Shown piece after piece: positions 46,044-53,641 of a stretch of DNA of 64,000 bases. How positions within the stretch are numbered: position 1 is the stretch's first letter; every line of letters starts with the position of its first letter. The DNA comes from Nostoc sp. UHCC 0702 (GTDB lineage: Bacteria > Cyanobacteriota > Cyanobacteriia > Cyanobacteriales > Nostocaceae). Location: the NCBI GenBank assembly GCA_017164015.1, contig CP071065.1, positions 8,337,501 through 8,401,500 of the forward strand, given 5' to 3'. A program made the position numbers and the translations under genes. The notes beneath the pieces were generated by a model. The model did not search any database. It worked only from the letters and a program-made list of their open reading frames with translations, and had not been told where the DNA came from.

Positions 46044-46544
46044 TCAATTATTGTGTAATGCGGAAATCTTTGCTAATGCATCCTTGACACTTGTAGGTAA
46101 CTGACGCATAATTTTACCTCTTTCACGATCTAATGCCACTAATGTCACCTTGGCTGTAACATACAATTGTGTTCCATCTGTTGAAACGATCGCATAATCC
46201 CAGTTAATTCGGACACCAGTCACTTCAGTCATGCGCGTTTTAACTACCACTGCTGTACCTAACTGAATTGAACGATGATATCGCACCGAAAGTTCTACAA
46301 CTGGTAAATCACAGCCTAACACCACCAAATCAGCAAATTCAATACCTATTGACCGTAAGCATTCTATCCGTGCTTCTTCCATCCAAGCTAAATAAACACC
46401 ATGCCAGGCAATACCTGCATAGTCGGTATGATGGGGTTGCACTCTTACAGGATATTCAAACCAACCCTCAAAAGTCTGATTCGATGGTATATCAAGAGCA
46501 GTGGTTGGTGGTAGCTTTGCTTGGCCTGTTTGTTGTTCAGACAT
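46044..46544 (-). CDS. Acyl-CoA thioesterase (hotdog, 4HBT family)
   Basis: A 166-residue hotdog-fold thioesterase. The active-site segment is VQPHHTDYAGIAWHGVYLAWMEEARIECL: the Asp and the WHG/EEAR helix correspond to the 4HBT motif, with GIAWHG replacing the usual G-hydrophobic-x-(H/Y). A core strand GTAVVVKTRMTEVTGVRINWDYAI follows. In cyanobacteria one such enzyme hydrolyses 1,4-dihydroxy-2-naphthoyl-CoA for phylloquinone synthesis; this gene could be that or a fatty acyl-CoA thioesterase, and sequence alone does not decide. Start: a TTG at 46565 is open, but GAGG lies seven bases before the ATG at 46544. Confidence 0.82.
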   Translation of the reverse strand: MSEQQTGQAKLPPTTALDIPSNQTFEGWFEYPVRVQPHHTDYAGIAWHGVYLAWMEEARIECLRSIGIEFADLVVLGCDLPVVELSVRYHRSIQLGTAVVVKTRMTEVTGVRINWDYAIVSTDGTQLYVTAKVTLVALDRERGKIMRQLPTSVKDALAKISALHNN

Positions 46545-46656
46545 TTTCCTCAGCTTTATTAGCAACTATGAATTTTCCACATCTGGAATAACATAAAAAA
46601 CAGTCGGATTGTAAAATTATTTAGTTTCAACTCTGGCAAACACGGCAGGGTTTTTT

Positions 46657-47784
46657 ATGTACCCTCATCTGAGATATTGTAGTATTTTTGCAATCAATTT
46701 ACTTTTTTTCATGAATTCTGGGATAGCATACTCAGAAAATGAAGTAGCAAAATATCATCTTAGCGCACAATACAATTACGGTGAAAAAGCTGAGGCGTTA
46801 CCCAATAAAAATAGGCAATCAGAAATTGGACGTTTAAATGTAGAAGCGATGGCTGCATCTAAGCAAGGTCGCTTTCAAGAAGCATTGCAGAGATTGCAGC
46901 AAGCTTTAGCTATTACTAAAGAAATTCAACAAAGTGATTGGGAAGCTGTCACCCTCAAAAATCTTGGCAGAGTCTACTAAAATCAAGGGGAGTATTCACA
47001 AGCACTCAGCTTTTATCTTTTGGCTTTACGTATTAACAAAGAACTCAGCGTTACAGAAAAGACTCCTGGAGAAGCTTACATTACATTGGGAAAAACCTAC
47101 AGTAATATAGGTTATTTATTTGATATCCAAAATCAACCAGAGTTAGCAATTTTTTTCTATAAAGTTCCATTAGGTAATCGGCAAGTTGCTTTCTCTGGAT
47201 TGCCATTTGCAGGAACAGAAGTAGAAAATTTAGCGGCTATTGTTCCCGAAACCACAAAACTTTTAAACGATGCCTTTAGTCCCCAGATTGCTGTGCCACA
47301 GATGGATGATTATACCATTGTCCATTTAGCGACTCATGCAGTCTTTGTGGTGGGTAAACCGGAAGATTCTTTTATTTTATTTGGCAATGGCGATCGCGTT
47401 AACCTCAAAGATATTGCCACTTGGTCACTCCCCAACGTCGATCTGGTTGTCTTGAGTGCCTGTGAAACTGGTGTGGGAGGCAAATTAGGCAACGGCGAGG
47501 AAATACTGGGGTTCGGCTACCAAATGCAAAAAACTGGTGCCAAAGCAGCGATCGGTTCTTTGTGGGCTGTAGATGATGGTGGTACTCAGGTACTGATGAA
47601 TGCTTTTTATGCCACATTATCATCACAGCATTTGACAAAAGCCGAAGCCTTACGACAAGCCCAAATTGATTTGATTACTGGAAATTTGCAGCCAAAAAAT
47701 GACAACATACCAGCAGCAGCCACTGGTAGCCTAAAGCATCCTTACTATTGGGCGCCCTTTATTTTAATAGGTAATGGGTTGTAA
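46657..47784 (+). pseudogene. TPR-CHAT protein, broken by a stop and an internal deletion
   Basis: Two open segments in the same frame are separated by one TAA at 46978-46980. The first (107 codons) has a signal-like hydrophobic start (YCSIFAINLLFFMNSGIAYS) and one TPR (AAMAASKQGRFQEALQRLQQALAI-type). Reading past the stop continues the next TPR with NQGEYSQALSFYLLALRI, so the stop is a nonsense change. The second segment runs into a CHAT caspase-like domain with H in HLATHAVF and C in LSACETGVGG, both intact. Between the TPR PELAIFFYK and the CHAT start the usual further repeats and linker are missing, which indicates a large in-frame deletion. The downstream part might still be translated from 47020. 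Family members with this architecture are caspase-clan proteases or adaptors. Confidence 0.78.
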
Positions 47785-48033
47785 TGAGTTCTGCTAATAG
47801 AGAAACTTCAAATTACTAGATTGAGGCGAAAAAAGTACAAGGAGAATCTGGATAGCCAGAAATGTTGGCATGGCAGACTGTTAGTAAGATATAACAGTAA
47901 CGGTAAATGGGTAATGGGGAATTGCAAACCAAGCTACAATTACCGATTACCAATTACCAACAATCGATTTCCAATCCGCGATCGACGATGGAAATCTTTG
48001 ATTAGAGTACCTCATCAGATACAAGAATCCTTA

Positions 48034-48375
48034 TCACTTCTTAGCTAAGGCTTTGTTACCTGAACAGGCTGGTGACACTTCCTTGACAAGATTTGCCAGT
48101 TCTTGTAATTGGTTAATTGCCTCAGCACCCTCTAACTTCATTAATTCGCGGTCATCCCGCATCTCTGTCCAAGTAATTCCATAGTCAGATACCAGGAACC
48201 GAATCAGGTGATTGTCTCCCAAGCTGACCATAAACGAAGCACTATTCATTTGATCGCCACAAGTATAGCAGGACGCAGGATACCCACGGCGTTCGAGTAC
48301 GATCGCCAAGGCTTGGAGGTTCATTACCAAGTCTTGGACGAATTGTCGGTGTTGATGCGCTAGTCTTAGAAACAC
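48034..48375 (-). CDS. DUF1815 family protein
   Basis: A 113-residue cytoplasmic protein that I match to the cyanobacterial DUF1815 family: MFLRLAHQHRQFVQDLVMNL at the start, RRGYPASCYTCGDQM with a C-x2-C pair that may bind metal, then FMVSLGDNHLIRFLVSDYGI. Function unknown. The C-terminal helix ends SACSGNKALAKK. Isolated gene flanked by repeats; start ATG at 48375. Confidence 0.8.
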   Translation of the reverse strand: MFLRLAHQHRQFVQDLVMNLQALAIVLERRGYPASCYTCGDQMNSASFMVSLGDNHLIRFLVSDYGITWTEMRDDRELMKLEGAEAINQLQELANLVKEVSPACSGNKALAKK

Positions 48376-49201
48376 GTTTGTCCTCCAGACACCACAGTCA
48401 TTTTAGTTTCTTTTATATTTTCTTTAGATTTTCTCATACACTGGTATTGTAAACTATCGATTACAATTGCCAGGCATAGATGTAGTCATTAATTGACTAC
48501 TTAGCTTAGGGTAGTAGATAACTGTTTAGCTTGCCGTATCAAACTATTCAGTTTGTCCATTCTATTTCTCAGACAGAATTGCTAAAATTAACATTTTCTT
48601 TATATAATCCCGTCTGAGTAGATGCCTACTAGAAGCAATCCGCTTTAAGAGTAACCTAAATCTGGCATCATTCAACCATAGAAAAGCTACGGATCTATTT
48701 TTGACTGACTGTGGATAGCAGAAGTTATTACTGACAAAGGCTTACAAGCCTGTTCAAGATTTCTTGCAACTATTGTGGCTATACCTTTGGTGAAGGTAGC
48801 AACCTGCTGCTTCTCCATTGTCTAATGTGTACTTATCTGTTCTAAATTGGGTTTTTTTTTGTTCCAGTTACTGGGTACACCGAGTCAAGTCTTCTATAAC
48901 TATGGTTTTTGGTAGATAACCATGTAAATTTTAGATTTGAAATTCAGAATTCTTCACTGAGTCCAATTATTTTTTCTGATACAGGGTAAATCCGTAAATA
49001 ACAACGCCAAATTTACAACCCCAATATTTATAGGCGTAACACTGAGAATAACTAAACTCAGAAAAGGTATGTTGCCATTTCGGCAATATTTTCATACTTG
49101 GGGAGTTGATGGTAAAAGTTACCTAAAATACAAAAATTATTGTTGCCCAATATAACGAACTGTTGAGTTATACCAATTTCAGAAAAGAAGGCCACAGATG
49201 A

Positions 49202-49272
49202 GTAGGTTGGGTAGCCACTTGCACTTCTTCGGTTTCCCTACATTAGCCTAGTGGCGTTTGAACCCAACCTAC
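49202..49272. repeat. Inverted-repeat element
   Basis: Perfect 11-bp ends GTAGGTTGGGT and ACCCAACCTAC around a 49-bp centre that carries a second pair GCCACTT.. / ..TAGTGGC. Typical small cyanobacterial palindromic repeat. Confidence 0.75.
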
Positions 49273-49279
49273 TAGTCAG

Positions 49280-49430
49280 CCAAGAAAATTATGACAGGTT
49301 AAAATCAGGATATAATCGTTGGAATTTAACTATCGCATCTGAGGCTGCAAAACGCCAATAAAATTTATTTTTTAAATCTATTTTTATGCTATTTTTTCAC
49401 CTCTATCTCAACCTGTCATAATTTTCTTGG
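49280..49430. mobile_element. MITE-like element with perfect 21-bp terminal repeats
   Basis: Ends are 21-bp perfect inverted repeats (49280-49300, beginning CCAAGAAAATTATGACAGG, and 49410-49430). The 109-bp interior is A/T-rich and non-coding. CTAGT-type half-palindromes (49272-49276; 49437-49441) flank both sides. Confidence 0.65.
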
Positions 49431-49527
49431 TAAACTACTAGTTTTATATACTCTTTTTATACTGTACTTACGTATTATGTTGTAATTTAAAACTAACAAT
49501 CAAAAACTAAGCTTATTCTTTAAGACT

Positions 49528-50367
49528 ATGGAAAAACAGAATAATTTCTGCTGCTGCACTATGGCTTTGGGTAAAAACTACTGCGCTCTAGCATTAGAAC
49601 TAGCCAAAGATCTGGAAAAGCATTCGCCAGAAATTCCTCTTGCCGTGCTAACAGATAGTCCTAAGTATTTTAAGTCTCAAAGTAACGTTTTGGCATTTAA
49701 ACATCATCAAGTTAGCTTTGGTTGTTACCACGATAAATGATTTGCGATCGCTTTAGCTATCTCGCTTTTTAACTCCTGCTTGTTTCTTGATGCAGATATG
49801 CGTATCCTAGCTTCTATCCCCTTAAACATCATATGGCAACCAGGCATTACAGCCAAAATAGTCTGGAAAGATATCACCAAACACAATAAAAATCCCTTTG
49901 AATTTAAACTCCTGCATCAAATGGCGAACAAGTTAAGCCTTAAGCTAGAGGATATCGATTTTGTCCATGAATGTTTATTTGTTGTCACAAGAGATTCAGG
50001 GCTTGAACTAGAGTTTCTCAAGTATTGGGACAAAATTGCACCATATTTTGAACTGCGGGGTTTTTATAGAGGAGAAGGACACACAATAGGTTTAGCAGCA
50101 GCAAAGGTAGGATTACCTATCAGAAGAGATTCAATGAGTGAGATTGTGTTTTTTAAAGACAAATTAGAGTTACAAGCAATTAAACGAGGTGAATCTAATC
50201 TTTCAGATAAAGCCGAATATTTTGAAAAGCAACGCTCTTTAGAATACCCTAAACGTTCAATTATCAATAAAGCTTTAAATAAAGTTAAAACAGCGTCTTA
50301 CAATCTCTACCGCTTACTCAACTTAGTAACTATCACTCTGATGGACTTCAGATTTTATGGTAGATAG
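49528..50367 (+). pseudogene. Glycosyltransferase-like gene with one in-frame stop
   Basis: A 279-codon frame interrupted once by TGA at 49738-49740. The first part (MEKQNNFCCCTMALGKNYCALALELAKDL...) and the part after the stop (FAIALAISLFNSCLFLDADMRILASIP) are in the same phase, so the reading is continuous apart from the stop. LFLDADMRI is the D-x-D motif of nucleotide-sugar transferases of the GT-A type, with the preceding LAVLTDSPKYFK strand. The stop may be CGA to TGA, since an arginine often sits before such a helix. The product is probably inactive because the D-x-D motif lies after the stop; a sequencing error or readthrough cannot be excluded. The rest of the sequence to 50367 has no named domain. 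Confidence 0.7.
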
Positions 50368-50439
50368 CAAAATTTATAATTAGGGACTTCCAGAAATTAA
50401 AATATACAGTTTCTCAGAATGATAATCATTCTGAGAGAA

Positions 50440-50720
50440 AGAGCGGTTGCAGTCGTTAGCGAAGCCATCTTCTACCCAAGAGCGTCACCCGTAAGGGTCT
50501 TGGGGGTTTCCACGCCATCTGCTTTGGCTGTCGGCAGAGCGCGATAGCCCAGGGCTGCCCCATGAGCGACTGGCGATCTCAAGAGCGAGCTTCGACGCTC
50601 GTAGCGTCATCCCGTTCGCGTAGCGTCTCCCTTTGGGAGAAGGGGTCATCAGTTATCAAAAGCCAGTGCTTAGACGGTTCTGCCGGCTTGAAACAACTGG
50701 CGCTCATCAGTCAACAACTT
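50440..50720. repeat. GC-rich interspersed repeat cluster
   Basis: About 280 bp of modular GC-rich repeat: GAGCGTCACCCGTAAGGGTC, GAGCGACTGGCGATC, CGTAGCGTCTCCCTTTGGGA and CCGGCTTGAAACAACTGG. Each phrase occurs elsewhere in the window, and together they suggest successive insertions. Confidence 0.75.
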
Positions 50721-50797
50721 CAACCGGAATAATTTCTTTTTTGGAAGTACCTAACAGTCCATACTGAGTAAGGAATTTTTACAAATATCTAGAAGGT

Positions 50798-53370
50798 CTA
50801 AGAGACTACTTCCCACAAACCGAAAGCTGGCCCGATAAAACGAATAGTCACCCAGGCTACAACCATAACGCCAATGCCTATCCAGGCACCGCGAGTAGTC
50901 CAAATGACAAATTGTTCGGCTTGGGTTTTAGTGATGGGAACCCAAGACAAAATCCGAGTCTCTTGACCGTATTCTTCTCCAAGTGTGGTTTTGGTTGAGT
51001 CGATGGGGAGTATTATCTCCCGCACCTCTCAGTTAGATCCGTGCGTGCAGCTTTCACTGCACACGGCTCCCGATGTTCTTAGCTTGCGCTTTTGCTCATG
51101 TGCTTGTAATCGTGGCAACTCTCGTGAATTGCTTCAAGATTATTTTTCTTCCAGTTGGCGTGATTTCCGTCGATGTGATGTAGGTGAACCCGTTCCTCAT
51201 CGATGAACTTTAAGCCGCAGGATGCACATTTATGGTTTTGCTTGTTAAGAGCATTAGAGGTTTCACCGTTGTAGAGCTTGCTATTACGTTCGCTCCAGTA
51301 GGTTGTATCTCCGTCATAGGGGGATTTTGTTCCTTTGACCATGACGTGTTTATTTTCGGAGTAGGGAACTGCTGGAAATGCTTTGTCTAGTATTTTCTTG
51401 CTAGAGTAGCGGTTTTGTTTGGTTTCCTTGTTAAATACCTTGTAAGCTCTTGTTTCGATGTGGCATAGGGAATTCCTGGAGCCGTCCATCTTGCAGAACT
51501 TATGGTAATTTCTCCAACCTCTAACTACCGAGGCTAATTTGTCAGCCTTTGTGGTAGCACCATAATTCGAGTTGTTGACGATGTGTTTTACTTTCTTACG
51601 GAACGCTTTGAAGTTATCCACTGAGGGGTTACATCTAAACTTTCCGTTTTTCTGGACTTTGAAGTGCCAGCCGAGAAAATCAAACCCATCTGTCGAAGCG
51701 GTAATTTTGGTTTTCTTTTGGCTTACATTCATTCCGCGTTTGCGGAGGAACTCGCTGATTGTTTCAAGTATCTCTGTCGCATCATCTTCGGGTCGAAGTA
51801 TAATAACCATGTCATCTGCGTATCGGACTGATGGCTCGGTGATATCACTGACTGAGGTTTTGTCAGTGATTCTCTGCCCTTGATTCTCATGGTATCTGTG
51901 TATACTCTCAATCCCGTTGAGCGCGATGTTTGCTAATAGTGGGCTGACCACTCCCCCTTGAGGTGTTCCCTGTTCGGGGAATTCTGGGTTGACTCCTGCC
52001 TTGAGACATCGGAATATTCCGAGTTTTAAGCTTTTAGGGGCAATGAGTTCGTCCATTATTGCTGAGTGATTAATCCTATCGAAGCACTTTTCAATATCGA
52101 GTTCAATTACTCGCTTATTTATTCCGTTAGCTTTGGAGTTAAGGTTTAGGAAGATGTATTTTTGTGCATCATGGGCGGAGCGCCCAGTTCTGAACCCATA
52201 ACTCCTGGCGTGGAAAGTGGCTTCGTGTGCTGGTTCAAGTGCATATTTTGCGAGGCATTGCCAAGCTCTATCCGCGATGGTGGGTATCTTAAGCATTCTG
52301 GTAGTCCCGTCCTTCTTAGGGATGGGGATTTCCCGTAGTCCTTGATGCTTCCAGTTTCCACTATTCATTTTCAGTAATTCTTCAAGGTTGAAGCGTTCTT
52401 CAAATGAGAGCGATTTTTTCCCATCAATACCAGCCGTCTTTTTCCCAGCATTTAGCTGAGATACTTGTCTTATTGCAAGAAATCGAGCCGAGGTTGATTT
52501 TAGAATAAGCTTTTGGAGAAACCGCGCTTTTCGCTTGTCTCCAACTTGAACAGCTTTAAATACGCGCTTTTGAAGGCGGAAAAGATTTCGGCGGAACTTC
52601 TTCCACGGTAAAGCTCTCCAAGATTCACTAGTATGTCTACTGTGTCTAATCATTTTCTCTTCTCTAGTTTGTATTCTCTGAACACCTCAGTCCAATTACG
52701 GACTGTCCTACCCTAACTGTGGGGATTCCTCCACTCGTCTGGTCTACCTGAGATTCGACTGTCTCAAGACCCACAATTAGTTTTTATTCGTTCCCTCGGA
52801 GAGATTGATGAGCCACTGCGTTGCGGAGGACAGTCGCGTGGGCGGGTTTCCCACGCCAGTCCGCACAACGGGGGGAACCCCCGCAAGCGGCTGGCTCGAC
52901 TTGAGCGAACTGTCCGTTGGGGTTCCCCCCGTTGTAGCATGTGGCGTTGTTCCGTTAGATGTAGCCAATTCGACTACTGGATTCCCTAGACTCTTGCCGT
53001 TACTCGCAGTATGTTCGGCGGAAATGAACTCCAGTGAGGTCAGGGATTTTGCGTTGCGCCCTGCCTGCAAATAAGTCGTTTTTCTAGGCTCTGTTTCATC
53101 ATAGGAACTCCCTGTTAGCGCCAGTGTCAACCCGCAACGGTCGTCTGATTGCGCCCTGTTCCCAGCTTCACTCTACAAGAACCGAGCTTGTTCGGTGTGG
53201 GCAGATAAGGAGTCAATTCTGAGTCTGAATGGCAAGACTTGCACTTGCATCTGACCGAGAGTTCAGTCCTTAATGACAGTAATCTGCTGTCGGACTGGTT
53301 TAGTTATGTACGGACTGATTACCGTGATTCACTAAACAACGAATCGCACACGACGCTTTGCTTCACCCAT
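50798..53370 (-). CDS. DUF2839-like small membrane protein, split by a group II intron
   Basis: Exon 1 is 53370-53350 (ATG, coding MGEAKRR) and exon 2 is 50998-50798 (STKTTLGEEYGQETRILSWV...). The intron between them starts GTGCG at 53349. Joining the exons gives 73 residues: the MGEAKRR start, the LGEEYGQETRI segment and one hydrophobic helix (GAWIGIGVMVVAWVTIRFIG), matching my memory of the cyanobacterial DUF2839 family (function unknown). The exon phases fit only if the intron ends in ...ATCGAC at 50999, an expected A-pyrimidine end. The open frame that runs into the intron from 51025 (MREIILPID...) is intron sequence, not the true start. Expression depends on splicing; the reconnected frame argues that splicing works or did recently. 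Confidence 0.75.
51036..51069 (-). ncRNA. Group II intron domain V
   Basis: 34-nt hairpin on the minus strand: GAGCCGTGTGCAGTGAAAGC followed by TGCACGCACGGATC. It has the GAGCCGU start, GAAA-type terminal loop region and two-nucleotide bulge position of domain V. Domain VI follows at about 51034-51000, with stem GGGAG / CTCCC. Confidence 0.88.
51079..52653 (-). CDS. Group II intron reverse transcriptase/maturase with HNH endonuclease
   Basis: A 524-residue intron-encoded protein. Residues about 60-340 form the reverse transcriptase, with GTPQGGVVSPLLANIALNGIE and the catalytic YADD at 278-281 (RYADDMVIIL). The maturase/X region follows (RGWRNYHKFCKMDGS). The C-terminus (about 465-524) is an HNH endonuclease with CASCG, HLHHIDGNHANW and a final CHDYKH. 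No stop or frameshift, so it may still mobilise the intron and assist splicing. Start at 52653: ATG before RHSRHTSESWRALPWKKF, which is the usual N-terminal beginning. Confidence 0.95.
   Translation of the reverse strand: MIRHSRHTSESWRALPWKKFRRNLFRLQKRVFKAVQVGDKRKARFLQKLILKSTSARFLAIRQVSQLNAGKKTAGIDGKKSLSFEERFNLEELLKMNSGNWKHQGLREIPIPKKDGTTRMLKIPTIADRAWQCLAKYALEPAHEATFHARSYGFRTGRSAHDAQKYIFLNLNSKANGINKRVIELDIEKCFDRINHSAIMDELIAPKSLKLGIFRCLKAGVNPEFPEQGTPQGGVVSPLLANIALNGIESIHRYHENQGQRITDKTSVSDITEPSVRYADDMVIILRPEDDATEILETISEFLRKRGMNVSQKKTKITASTDGFDFLGWHFKVQKNGKFRCNPSVDNFKAFRKKVKHIVNNSNYGATTKADKLASVVRGWRNYHKFCKMDGSRNSLCHIETRAYKVFNKETKQNRYSSKKILDKAFPAVPYSENKHVMVKGTKSPYDGDTTYWSERNSKLYNGETSNALNKQNHKCASCGLKFIDEERVHLHHIDGNHANWKKNNLEAIHESCHDYKHMSKSAS
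52797..52950. repeat. GC-rich repeat nested inside the group II intron
   Basis: Contains GAGCCACTGCGTTGCGGAGG, CCGCACAACGGGGGGAACCC and GGGGTTCCCCCCGTTGTAGC. The last phrase is almost identical to the one at 83-104 of the window. It lies in the 5' half of the intron, upstream of the protein gene. Confidence 0.75.
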
Positions 53371-53566
53371 AATCAGCGATTCAAAATTAAAGTATGTTTG
53401 TCAGTGAGTACTGTCAGTTATATGAACTACACCAAAGATGTAAGTCATCACATCAATAGTACACATTAAAAGTATGACAGCTTATGCTGCTGAGAATCTC
53501 TCAATAAGCTGATAATACCGCTTGCTCAGAGATGATTTTCCTTCAGTTGACAAAATGTAAATAGTT

Positions 53567-53641
53567 CACTGATGACTGATGACTGATGACTATTGACTGT
53601 TGACTGATGACTGTTGACTGTTGACTAATGACTGATGACTA
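53567..53641. repeat. STRR array, TGATGAC/TGTTGAC heptamers
   Basis: About ten heptamers (TGATGAC and TGTTGAC variants) ending GATGACTAG. The CTA of the last unit forms the TAG stop of the minus-strand helicase-like gene at 53639. The rest of the 53371-53638 gap, upstream of the split gene, holds no gene. Confidence 0.94.

Larger units (their letters stand above)
48376..49527. other. Gene-free interval, 1.15 kb, with MITE-like repeats
   Basis: A/T-rich region with no credible gene. It contains the two inverted-repeat elements listed separately (49202-49272 and 49280-49430). No RNA gene was recognised. Confidence 0.5.
50999..53349 (-). mobile_element. Complete group II intron with reverse transcriptase gene
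   Basis: 2351 bp on the minus strand. The 5' end is GTGCGATTC, which fits the GUGYG rule. The 3' end carries domain V and a domain VI stem, ending ATCGAC. The intron-encoded protein lies at 51079-52653, in the domain IV position. A candidate EBS1, ACGAC at 53144-53140, can pair with the last five exon 1 bases GTCGT. A GC-rich dispersed repeat is inserted in its 5' RNA region (about 52800-52945). Bacterial class is not decided by eye. Confidence 0.88.

Noticed and set aside
47821-48048. 75-codon frame after the CHAT pseudogene
   Set aside because: Contains ATTACCAATTACCAA-type repeats and overlaps the DUF1815 gene end; no family character.
50999-51025. MREIILPID as the N-terminus of the DUF2839-like protein
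   Set aside because: These codons are in intron domain VI; the correct N-terminus is MGEAKRR from exon 1 at 53370.
52777-53130. Frames of 89 and 117 codons within the group II intron
   Set aside because: They lie in the structured RNA part and the nested GC-rich repeat, not in a coding domain.
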